NCBI RefSeq assembly: GCF_010669285.1
Contig: NZ_CP048711.1
Coordinates: forward strand, 3,658,001-3,722,000
DNA length: 64,000 nucleotides
Origin: Kineobactrum salinum
GTDB taxonomy: Bacteria > Pseudomonadota > Gammaproteobacteria > Pseudomonadales > Halieaceae
Direction: 5' to 3'
The notes beneath the pieces are model-generated. The model did not search any database. It was not told the origin of the DNA and was given only the letters and a program-made list of their open reading frames with translations. This document shows, in pieces, positions 54,038 to 61,549 of the stretch; position 1 is the first letter of the stretch; the number at the start of each line of letters is the position of its first letter. Both the position numbers and the translations under genes were made by a program.

Positions 54038-54457
54038 TCAGAGGTCGTGTTTTTCCAATTGATAGCCGCGGGCCTTGTAGAAGCGCCAGGACTGGCGCTG
54101 GATCGCCAGGCTCTCGGCTTCCTGGGTGACGATTTCGGCCACCCGGTGAAAGCGGCTGAAAAAAGGCGGAATACCGGGCTGCAGGTTGATCAGCAGATCG
54201 GTGTGGGAGCCCGGGTCCTGCTCCCAGCCGATGGCTATCCGCTCGCAGCCCGCCACCCCGGGGAGTCCGTGAGGCAGGAAACTGGCGGGCCGAAACTCCC
54301 ACAGCAATGCATCCAGCTGCCGGGCCTGGGACTCGTCGCAGGCATTGATGTAGATCCGGTGGCCGCGCTGGAAGGCCTTGTCTGCCAGGCGCGTCGCGAC
54401 CTGCAGGCGGCCGCCGGGGTGGGTCGCCGCTACCACATAGAAGCCGACCCGGGTCAC
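54038..54457 (-). CDS. holC: DNA polymerase III chi subunit
   Basis: 139 residues from GTG at 54457, one base after the pepA stop. [35 protein letters not shown] (key acidic and aromatic residues) and [21 protein letters not shown] followed by a [12 protein letters not shown] tail are the HolC pattern. Chi joins the clamp loader to SSB through its interaction site. The position between pepA and valS is typical and supports the call. The GTG start is set by the overlap with pepA. Confidence 0.9.
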   Translation of the reverse strand: MTRVGFYVVAATHPGGRLQVATRLADKAFQRGHRIYINACDESQARQLDALLWEFRPASFLPHGLPGVAGCERIAIGWEQDPGSHTDLLINLQPGIPPFFSRFHRVAEIVTQEAESLAIQRQSWRFYKARGYQLEKHDL

Positions 54458-54458
54458 T

Positions 54459-55952
54459 TCAGGCTCCGGTCCGGTCCAGCAGATAGTGGGTGAGCAGTGC
54501 CACCGGGCGTCCCGTTGCGCCCTTGGGCGAGCTGTTCCAGCCGGCCCCGGCGATATCGAGGTGGGCCCATGGGTAGTCGTCGGTGAACTGAGCCAGGAAG
54601 CAGGCGGCGGTAACGCTGCCTGCCTCCGCCCCGCCGATATTGGCCAGATCGGCAAAATTGCTGTTGAGCTGCTTGCGGTATTCCTCCCACAGCGGCATGC
54701 GCCAGGCGCGGTCATGGCTGCTTTCGCCCGCGCTCAGCAACTGGGTGGCCAGCGCCTCGTCATTGGCATACAGTCCCGAGGCGTGAGAGCCCAGCGCAAT
54801 GACGCAGGCGCCAGTGAGGGTGGCGATGTCGATCACGGCGGCGGGCTTGAAGCGGCCGGCGTAAGTCAGTGCATCGCACAGCACCAGGCGTCCCTCGGCA
54901 TCGGTGTTTAGCACCTCAATGGTCTTGCCTGCCATGCTGGTTACCACATCCCCTGGCTTGGTGGCGCGTCCACTGGGCATGTTCTCCGCCGCGGCGATAA
55001 CCGCGGTCACATTCAGCGGCAGACCCAGCTCGATCACCGCCTGCAGCGTACCCAGCACACTGGCTGCGCCACACATGTCGTATTTCATCTCGTCCATCTT
55101 GGCGCCCGGCTTCAGCGAGATGCCGCCGCTGTCAAAGGTAATGCCCTTGCCCACCAGGACGTAGGGCGCCGCTCCCGCCTTGCCGCCCCGGTATTCGAGC
55201 ACAATCAGCTTGGCGGGTTGGTCGCTGCCGGCCGAGACTGACAGCAGTGCGCCCATGCCCAGCTCGCGCATCTTCTTTTCTTCGAGAATCTGGGCCCGCA
55301 CCTTGCCCTTGCCGCGACCCAGCTTGCGGGCCTCTTTGGCGAGATAGCCCGGGGTACAGATATTGCCCGGCAGGTTGCCCAGCTCGCGGGCGTGATTGAT
55401 GCCGCGGCCGATCGCGGCGCCAACATCCAGGGCCCGTTGCGCGGCACTTGTCGCCAGGGCCTTGCCGGGATTGACATACAGGCGCTGCAGCGTCATCGCC
55501 TCTTTGGGCTTGGATACAGTGGTCGTGTAGCGATAGGTGTGACTTACCAGACTGCGCGCGAGGTATTCCAGTACCCAGGCTAGATCCGCGTCACCGCCCT
55601 GCAGCTCCTGTCCATCCAGCAGCGCGTCCTTCGCACCGCTGTTGCCCAGGGCCGTGCACAGTGCCTGCACTGCTTCGCGCACGGTGGCGCGATCAAGCTT
55701 CTCGCGTTCGCCACAGCCCAGCAACAAAATCCTTGCGGCACTGCCGTGGCCGGGCAGCATCAGGGTCTGGCCGGCCTTGCCCTTGAAATCACCCAGCTTC
55801 AGAGCAGTGCTGATCGCTCCACCGGCGGCGCCGTCGAGAGCTTCGGCCGCGGCGGACAGCGTGCCGGCGAACACCGGGACGATGACGCACTGGCTTTTGG
55901 CCTTGACGATGGCCGCTGTCTGGCGGGCAGTGAAGCGTAGTGTTGTCGGCAT
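54459..55952 (-). CDS. pepA: Leucyl aminopeptidase (M17)
   Basis: 497 residues from ATG at 55952. The C-terminal catalytic domain carries VLVGKGITFDSGGISLKPG with metal-binding Lys/Asp, KYDMCGAASVLG, NMPSGRATKPGDVVTSMAGKTIEVLNTDAEGRLVL (NTDAEGRL, the M17 signature) and NFADLANIGGAEAGSVTAACFL. The N-terminal domain is the usual alpha/beta partner. It removes N-terminal residues and in E. coli also acts in plasmid resolution and pyrimidine control. It is divergent from lptF with an 88-base shared promoter region. Confidence 0.96.
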   Translation of the reverse strand: MPTTLRFTARQTAAIVKAKSQCVIVPVFAGTLSAAAEALDGAAGGAISTALKLGDFKGKAGQTLMLPGHGSAARILLLGCGEREKLDRATVREAVQALCTALGNSGAKDALLDGQELQGGDADLAWVLEYLARSLVSHTYRYTTTVSKPKEAMTLQRLYVNPGKALATSAAQRALDVGAAIGRGINHARELGNLPGNICTPGYLAKEARKLGRGKGKVRAQILEEKKMRELGMGALLSVSAGSDQPAKLIVLEYRGGKAGAAPYVLVGKGITFDSGGISLKPGAKMDEMKYDMCGAASVLGTLQAVIELGLPLNVTAVIAAAENMPSGRATKPGDVVTSMAGKTIEVLNTDAEGRLVLCDALTYAGRFKPAAVIDIATLTGACVIALGSHASGLYANDEALATQLLSAGESSHDRAWRMPLWEEYRKQLNSNFADLANIGGAEAGSVTAACFLAQFTDDYPWAHLDIAGAGWNSSPKGATGRPVALLTHYLLDRTGA

Positions 55953-56040
55953 GAGGTTCCCCTGTCAGTTTTTTGCGTGGCCCTAGTGTATGATGAGCGG
56001 CACCTAAACTGAACACCGGGCGCCATTTATTGGGCTACCA

Positions 56041-57155
56041 ATGAAAATCCTTGGATACCTCGCACGCGATGTACTGCTGCATACTACGGCAGTGAGTTTC
56101 ACCCTGCTGGTGATCATTTTCAGCGGGCGCTTCGTCAAATATCTGGCCGAGGCCGCGGTTGGCAATCTCGCGGCTGACATCCTGCTGCCGGTGATGTTCT
56201 TCCGCCTGCCTGGTTTCCTTGAGCTCATTTTGCCGCTGGGCCTGTTCATCGGCATCCTGATGGCCTACGGGCGCTTGTACGTTGAAAGCGAGATGGTGGT
56301 ACTGGCGGCCTGTGGTGTCAGCCCGAGCCGGCTGGCGCTGTACACCCTGGTGCCGGCCGCATTAGTGATGGCTCTGGTGGCGTTGCTGAGCCTGTGGGTG
56401 ACACCACTGGGAGCTACCCAGTCGAGAGCTCTGCTGGATGATCCGGGCGCCGCGCAGAGTCTGCAGACGCTGACGGAGGGGCGCTTCCAGAGGCGCAAGG
56501 ACAGTGGGTTGGTGAGCTACGCACAGACCATATCGCCCGATACCGGCGTCATGCGTTCGGTTTTTCTGGCCCAGCAGGAAGGGGGGAAGGGGCGCAATCG
56601 CAGTTGGTGGTCACCTTTGCGGAAGAGGGCGAGATAGTGACTGATCCGCTGTCCGGGGCCCGCTATCTCGAGCTGCGCAACGGCTATCGCTACCAGGGGC
56701 TGCCCGGACGGCTGGATTACCAGGTAGTCCGGTTCGACAGCTTCGGCGAACGGATTCCCGAGCCCGAGGGCGGTATCCGCTCCGCCGCGCCAGTGGATGG
56801 TCGGCCCACTGCGGCATTGCTGGAGTCGGATCGCAGGGAAGACGTGGCGGCCCTGCACTGGCGCCTGTCGTTGCCGGCAACCGTGCCCATCGTGGCGATC
56901 ATTGCCCTGTGTCTGAGCCGGACCGATCATCGGCGCGGCCGCTATATCAAGATGGCGCCGGCGTTCTTCCTCTATCTGGCCTACCTGATCCTGCTGAGCA
57001 ATGGCCGCTCCTCCATGGAAGAGGGCGGCGGCCCATGGCTGCTGTGGCGGGTGCATCTGCTGTTCCTGCTACTGGCGGGAATGTTGCTTTACGGTGGCCG
57101 GATCTGGCAGCAGCTGCGTCACCGCCGTGGTGGAAGTGCGCGTGTACCTGCTTGA
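56041..57155 (+). CDS. lptF: LPS export permease LptF (one frameshift)
   Basis: ATG at 56041. The first frame has the N-terminal helices and VIIFSGRFVKYLAEAAVG, FFRLPGFLELILPLGLFIGILMAYGRLYVESEM and ACGVSPSRL, and ends at 56637. The second frame holds VTFAEEGEIVTDPLSGARYLELRNGYRYQGLPG and the last helices. One extra G in the G4 run at 56589-56592 joins them through KGAQSQLVV into a normal LptF of about 371 residues. With LptG and LptB it extracts LPS from the inner membrane. Because the gene is normally essential, the break is most likely an error. Confidence 0.9.
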
Positions 57156-58203
57156 CCGCTATATCGGCCACACCGTGCTCAGTGCCGTGGCGCTGGTATT
57201 GCTGGTGATCGTTGGTATTGATGCCATGTCAGCATTTATAGATGAGTCCGGCGATCTCAGCCCCAGCTATACCGTGACCGAGGCAGGTTTCTATGTGCTG
57301 CTGACGGTGCCGGGCCGGTTCTATGAATACATTCCCTTTGCGGCCCTGATCGGTTGCATGGTGGGCCTGGGGCAGCTGGCCAGTGCCAGCGAACTCGTGA
57401 TCATGCGCGGTGCCGGGGTGTCCGTTGCGCGGCTGGTCTGGATTGTGATGAAGGCGGCGATTCTGGTGGCCCTGATCGGCTTTGTCCTGGGAGAATACAT
57501 TGCCCCGAAGGCCGAGCAACTGGCGCAGAGCCGCCGCGCAATCGCTCTGAATCCGGGCGAGGGGGTTGCCGGCCGCTATGGGCTGTGGAACCGGGAAGGC
57601 AACAGCTTTTTGCATTTTAATGCGCTCGAGCCCGATGGTATCGTCTATGGGGTTACCCTGCTTCAGTTCGATGAGCGGCAACGCATGCAGTCTGCGCTGC
57701 GCGCACAGCGTGCCACCTTCGAGCAGGATCACTGGGTGATGGAGCAGGTGGTCAAGACCGATTTCAGCAGCTGGGCGACCAGCCAGAGCCATCACCCCAC
57801 ACTGCGCTGGGATACAGGCATCACACCGCAGCTGCTCACGATGGAGGTGGTGGCGCCCGAGCGGCTGCCGCTGCTGGACCTGTATCGCTACAGTCGCTAT
57901 CTGCAGCAGCAGGGCCTGGAAGCCGACGATTTCGAGCTGGCGCTGTGGCGTAAACTGCTGCAGCCGCTGGCGATTGCCGGTCTGGTGCTGGTTGGCATCT
58001 CGTTCATTTTTGGCCCGCTGCGCGATGGCACCATGGGTTTGCGGATATTCGCGGGGGTTCTGGTGGGGATCGTGTTCCGGATCAGCCAGGATCTGCTCGG
58101 TCCGGCCAGCCTGGTGTTCGGGTTCTCGCCGATGTATGCAGCGCTGGTGCCGATTCTGATCTGCCTGGCGGCCGGTCTGTTGCTGCTTACCCGGACTCGC
58201 TGA
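57136..58203 (+). CDS. lptG: LPS export permease LptG
   Basis: 355 residues if GTG 57136 is used (MRVYLLDRYIGHTVLSAVAL); GTG at 57130 or 57142 are alternatives. The gene overlaps lptF by 20 bases. Family features: ALVLLVIVGIDAMSAFIDE, VPGRFYEYIPFAALIGCMVGLGQLASASELVIMRGAGVS, GEYIAPKAEQLAQSRRA, a periplasmic beta-jellyroll region and LALWRKLLQPLAIAGLVLVGISFIFGPLRDGTMGLRIFAGVL. It partners LptF in the LptB2FG exporter of lipopolysaccharide. The last 17 bases overlap the convergent RDD gene. Confidence 0.92.
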   Translation: MRVYLLDRYIGHTVLSAVALVLLVIVGIDAMSAFIDESGDLSPSYTVTEAGFYVLLTVPGRFYEYIPFAALIGCMVGLGQLASASELVIMRGAGVSVARLVWIVMKAAILVALIGFVLGEYIAPKAEQLAQSRRAIALNPGEGVAGRYGLWNREGNSFLHFNALEPDGIVYGVTLLQFDERQRMQSALRAQRATFEQDHWVMEQVVKTDFSSWATSQSHHPTLRWDTGITPQLLTMEVVAPERLPLLDLYRYSRYLQQQGLEADDFELALWRKLLQPLAIAGLVLVGISFIFGPLRDGTMGLRIFAGVLVGIVFRISQDLLGPASLVFGFSPMYAALVPILICLAAGLLLLTRTR

Positions 58204-58684
58204 CAGGCTTGGCCTGCGCTGCCCGCTTGGCGGCTTTGGGCAGCAGCAGCAGTTCAGTGCCACTGAAGTAATCGTGCCAGTAGCGCCCGCGCCGGTCCAC
58301 CAGACACCATGCGTAACCCAGGCCGAGACAGGCCGCCGACAGCAGGGCGCCAGCACAACGCAAGACGCAGCGACCCACCGTGGGAGGCGCGCCCGAGCTG
58401 TCCACCAGCTTTACCCGCCAGGCCTGCATGCCCAGGGTCTGGCCACTCTTGTGCCAGAAGGCGGTGCAGAAGGTCACCACGCAGCCGAATGCGATCAGCT
58501 GCACCCACTGCGGATGCAGCTGGTAATAGTCTCCCGCCGCGCTGTTGCCGCTCAACGCCATCGACACCACGGTGGCGAGCGCCACCGTGACACCAATCAA
58601 CGGGATCACGAGCAGGGTGTCGTAAAGCAGGGCCAGTAAGCGTCGTGGCAGGGCGGGAGTGCCTGGGAGTGAGGATGTGGGCAT
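58187..58684 (-). CDS. RDD family membrane protein
   Basis: 165 residues from ATG at 58684. The RDD pattern is LPRRLLALLYDTLLVIPLIGV, with Arg and Asp in the first helix (family usually has R-x-x-A-x-x-x-D), then FGCVVTFCTAFWHKSGQTLGMQAWRVKLVD and CLGLGYAWCLVDRRGRYWHDYFSGT. Three membrane helices. Function is unknown, with suggestions of ion or transport roles. It is convergent with lptG. This neighbour is common after lptG in gammaproteobacteria. Confidence 0.83.
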   Translation of the reverse strand: MPTSSLPGTPALPRRLLALLYDTLLVIPLIGVTVALATVVSMALSGNSAAGDYYQLHPQWVQLIAFGCVVTFCTAFWHKSGQTLGMQAWRVKLVDSSGAPPTVGRCVLRCAGALLSAACLGLGYAWCLVDRRGRYWHDYFSGTELLLLPKAAKRAAQAKPVSESG

Positions 58685-58754
58685 GGTGCGCAGTCTAGCA
58701 TCATGGCCGACGCGGGGGGAGTGTCGCTGCGGCGTAGCGGCCGCTCGACCGCGG

Positions 58755-59444
58755 CTATGGCTCCAGCCTGAGCTTGCCGGTGTCGGGGACCGCAACAGCC
58801 GGCCGGCGCCGGTACTTTTCCTCCAGCACATCGGCGCCGCTGGGGGCCAGTTCCAGGCCTGACAGGTCCAGGGCCGGCTCCGGCGCTTCGGCCCGGGCGC
58901 AGTCGCTGAAATCTGAATCGGGCGCTGCCAACAGGATTTCCGGGTCAATATTGACCGCTTCCGGCACGGGCTGCCGGGCGGCGGCCAGGGGCTCACCCAG
59001 GGCTGCCAGGCCGAGATGGCTCACATCGGGCGCCGCGGGTGGTGTGGCGCCGGTCGCGGCCAGGCGGGTGCCAGCGCTTGCCAGCTCGAAATCCGGTGCT
59101 TGTACCTGCGGCGCCGGAGTCTGGCTGCGCTCTCCGGGTCGCAATACCTCGGTGCCGGCCGGGGCGAGGGTGATTGCGTCCGTCGTCCCGGCAGCGGGGG
59201 GAGGACTGTCAACAGCGCTCTGCCTGACAAGCGGGCGGGCCCCGGCGCGTTCCAGGGCCTGTTTGTAGTGCAGCGCGGTGGCCTTGTCACAGTCGCGCTT
59301 GAGCAGTTGCAGCTTGCCGCTGAACAGTTTGTCCAGAGTCGCTTCGTCGGCCTTGAACAGCCGGGCCAGCCGCGCCCTGACCTCGGCACTGGTATGGCCG
59401 TCCAGCAGTTGACCATCGAAATAGATGTTGTAGCGCGGTTCCAT
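58755..59444 (-). CDS. Hypothetical cytoplasmic protein with small N-terminal domain
   Basis: 229 residues from ATG at 59444. The first 70 residues form a compact unit: YNIYFDGQLLDGHTSAEVRARL, LFKADEATLDKLFSGKLQLLKRDCDKATALHYKQALERAGA. The rest is Ala/Pro-rich and acidic (about 75-229), with no domain, signal or helix and several repeats of short ASAGT/LAATGA-type strings, so it is probably disordered. Similar N-termini occur in Pseudomonas-type proteins of unknown function. It is 70 bases from the RDD gene. The disordered tail may end with a binding motif (LRLEP). Confidence 0.7.
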   Translation of the reverse strand: MEPRYNIYFDGQLLDGHTSAEVRARLARLFKADEATLDKLFSGKLQLLKRDCDKATALHYKQALERAGARPLVRQSAVDSPPPAAGTTDAITLAPAGTEVLRPGERSQTPAPQVQAPDFELASAGTRLAATGATPPAAPDVSHLGLAALGEPLAAARQPVPEAVNIDPEILLAAPDSDFSDCARAEAPEPALDLSGLELAPSGADVLEEKYRRRPAVAVPDTGKLRLEP

Positions 59445-59590
59445 GACTTGTCCCCTTGTTCGGATTCGCTTCCAGTATAGCCGCCGCGGGGGCGACGCGC
59501 CCGTTCGGGCCCAGCTTCAGGGGCGGCGCTGGACGCCCCCCGGTCAGCCCTATATCCTTGCCGCTCCTGTTGCAGCCAAGTACGCCGGAC

Positions 59591-60040
59591 GTGCATCGAC
59601 CCAGTCAGTCACCAACATTGTCAATAGCCAGAGGCCGCCAACCCGGGCCCTGGCTGACCCTGCTGTTGCTGAGCTGTTTCCTGACGGTACGGGGCCTGGC
59701 GCCGGCGGGCTTCATGCCCGCGTCCCTGGCCGCAGGTACACCATACGACTACTGCCACGGGGACAGCCGCAGCGCTCTGTTGCTGAAGGCGCTGGCCTCG
59801 CATCAGCATGCTCATCACGGTGCTGCGCATAACCACGACGATGCCACCGCGCAGGCCTTTGCCGACAATCATTGCGGCTTCTCTGCCGGTGTCGGGGTGG
59901 CGCCCGCGCCGGCGCTGGACCTTCCGCGGCTGGCCCGGAATGCCGTTCCGCCGGTTGCTGTCCCGGCATTTCTTCCCTCGCGGCAACGCGACTACCTGCA
60001 ACCACCCTCGCGCGCACCGCCCGTCATCGACCTCGTTTAG
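59591..60040 (+). CDS. DUF2946 family protein, His-rich
   Basis: 149 residues from GTG at 59591. A hydrophobic stretch (LTLLLLSCFLTVRGLAPAGFMP) serves as a signal or anchor, then CHGDSRS and a His-rich patch (HQHAHHGAAHNHDD), then a Cys in NHCGFSAGVG and Pro-rich end. DUF2946 proteins have this early membrane segment with the C-terminal Cys and His spread. The clustered His residues suggest metal binding, perhaps copper. It lies 129 bases before a Met/His-rich outer-membrane protein gene, so a common metal-related role is likely. Confidence 0.72.
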   Translation: MHRPSQSPTLSIARGRQPGPWLTLLLLSCFLTVRGLAPAGFMPASLAAGTPYDYCHGDSRSALLLKALASHQHAHHGAAHNHDDATAQAFADNHCGFSAGVGVAPAPALDLPRLARNAVPPVAVPAFLPSRQRDYLQPPSRAPPVIDLV

Positions 60041-60169
60041 CACGTTCACAACTTTATTCGCTTTGCGACGAGGCTTGCCTTGTCGTGGATTATCGACGGG
60101 CGGCTACCCTCCGTCCGGCGTATCTGCCGGACAGGACGGCAGTGGCCGTTCCATTATAGGAACTATCTG

Positions 60170-61231
60170 ATGCACACTTTCCGCAAAACCCTGCTGGCCT
60201 CCGCCGGCCTTGTATCTCAACTCTCCGCGTCGCTGGCACTGGCGCATGCTGATAGCCCTGCCTATCTGCCTGAATCCCATGCTCCTGCGGGGGTGATGGC
60301 CGATCATCTGCATGCAACAGGCGAGTGGATGTTCGGCTATCGCTACATGCGCGAGGATCAGAAGGGCATGCGTCACGGCTCCGACAGGGTCGGTGCGGCC
60401 GAGCTGAGCGCAGCCGGTTACACCATGATGCCCACAGGCATGACCATGGACATGCACATGCTGGACATCATGTACGCCGTATCCGACGACCTGACGCTGA
60501 TGCTGATGCCTCAGTACATGTCGATGGACATGTCGATGAAGGCGACCGCAACGGCCATGGATGGTACCGGTGACACCGGCGACGGACACGGCCAGCACGG
60601 CATGGCTGGCCATGACCACGGCACCTCGGGACTGGGCGATACCATTTTCGGTGGCCTGTTCCGCATTGCCGATGGCCAGGATTACCGGCTGCACTCGACG
60701 CTGGCTGTCAGTGTGCCGACAGGCTCGGTGAAGGAAAAGAACGCCGACGGCAGTTATGTCCACTACGGCATGCAACTGGGCAGTGGTACCTGGGACCTCC
60801 TGCCCTCCGTGACCTACAACGGAGGCCGGGACCGTTTGAGCTGGGGCGCCCAGCTCTCCGCACGCCTGCCCATGGAGAGTGAAAACGAAGCCGGTTTCGC
60901 ATTTGGCGAGAAGTACGGCGCTACCACCTGGGGTGCCTACCGGGTGGCGGACTGGCTCAGCCTGTCGCTGCGCCTGCGCTACAGCAAGGAGGGCGATATC
61001 GACGGTCACTACAATGGGGCCCACAATCACGGTAGCCCGCCTGACCTGCAGGCCAACTACGGCGGCGAGTTTCTGGACTACGGCCTGGGCCTCAACCTGG
61101 CAATGCAGCAGGGTGTTGCCGCCGGGGTGCGCCTGGGCCTGGAGTGGACAGGCAAGATCAACGCCAACGTCAACGGCTACCAGCTCGATCGTGATGACGG
61201 CCTCAACCTGAGTCTGAGCTATGCTTTCTGA
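60170..61231 (+). CDS. Met/His-rich outer-membrane beta-barrel protein (MetA/phenol-transporter fold)
   Basis: 353 residues from ATG at 60170. Signal peptide (LLASAGLVSQLSASLALAHA), then beta strands such as GEWMFGYRYMREDQKGM and MPTGMTMDMHMLDIMYAVSDDLTLMLM, a Met-rich MSMDMSMKATATAM and a His/Gly-rich stretch (GDGHGQHGMAGHDHGTSG, about residues 138-160). The barrel ends in LSLSYAF with terminal Phe. The fold resembles the phenol MetA-pathway/transporter family. The Met and His clusters resemble copper-binding sites. The upstream DUF2946 gene fits a copper link; expression control was not seen. Confidence 0.7.
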   Translation: MHTFRKTLLASAGLVSQLSASLALAHADSPAYLPESHAPAGVMADHLHATGEWMFGYRYMREDQKGMRHGSDRVGAAELSAAGYTMMPTGMTMDMHMLDIMYAVSDDLTLMLMPQYMSMDMSMKATATAMDGTGDTGDGHGQHGMAGHDHGTSGLGDTIFGGLFRIADGQDYRLHSTLAVSVPTGSVKEKNADGSYVHYGMQLGSGTWDLLPSVTYNGGRDRLSWGAQLSARLPMESENEAGFAFGEKYGATTWGAYRVADWLSLSLRLRYSKEGDIDGHYNGAHNHGSPPDLQANYGGEFLDYGLGLNLAMQQGVAAGVRLGLEWTGKINANVNGYQLDRDDGLNLSLSYAF

Positions 61232-61288
61232 CACGGCTTGACCCGCCGGAAATACCTGCCACGGTGCTTGCGTGAAATAAGCCCGCCC

Positions 61289-61330
61289 GGCGCCAGCGAA
61301 GTTCACCTTCATGTGTCCATCGCTGGTGCC
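61289..61330. repeat. 11-bp inverted repeat between the barrel and receptor genes
   Basis: GGCGCCAGCGA (61289-61299) pairs with TCGCTGGTGCC (61320-61330), counting one G-U wobble in RNA, around a 20-base loop. The following bases have no T-run, so it is not a standard terminator. The rest of the 318-base gap (61232-61549) holds nothing else I could identify except a short GCTTC-n5-GAAGC dyad. Confidence 0.45.
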
Positions 61331-61549
61331 CGCTTCGCTCTAAGTCAAGAATCGGCTTCACGCAGAAGCTAACCCATTTGCCACTTCCTGTGGGACACTT
61401 CAGCAAGTATTGGTCAATCGACGAATAAAGTGCAGTCTTTCCTGATTGCGCCGCCGCGATGTGCGCTGCAAATGGGGATTTCGCCAGGAGATATCCCGGA
61501 CCGCAGCAGTGCGCGGCACCAGCTAATTATTCAAAGGGGAATTTAGCGT

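Noticed and set aside
51733-54129. A 798-codon plus-strand frame across valS
   Set aside because: It is the antisense shadow of valS, whose HIGH and KMSKS motifs are clear on the other strand.
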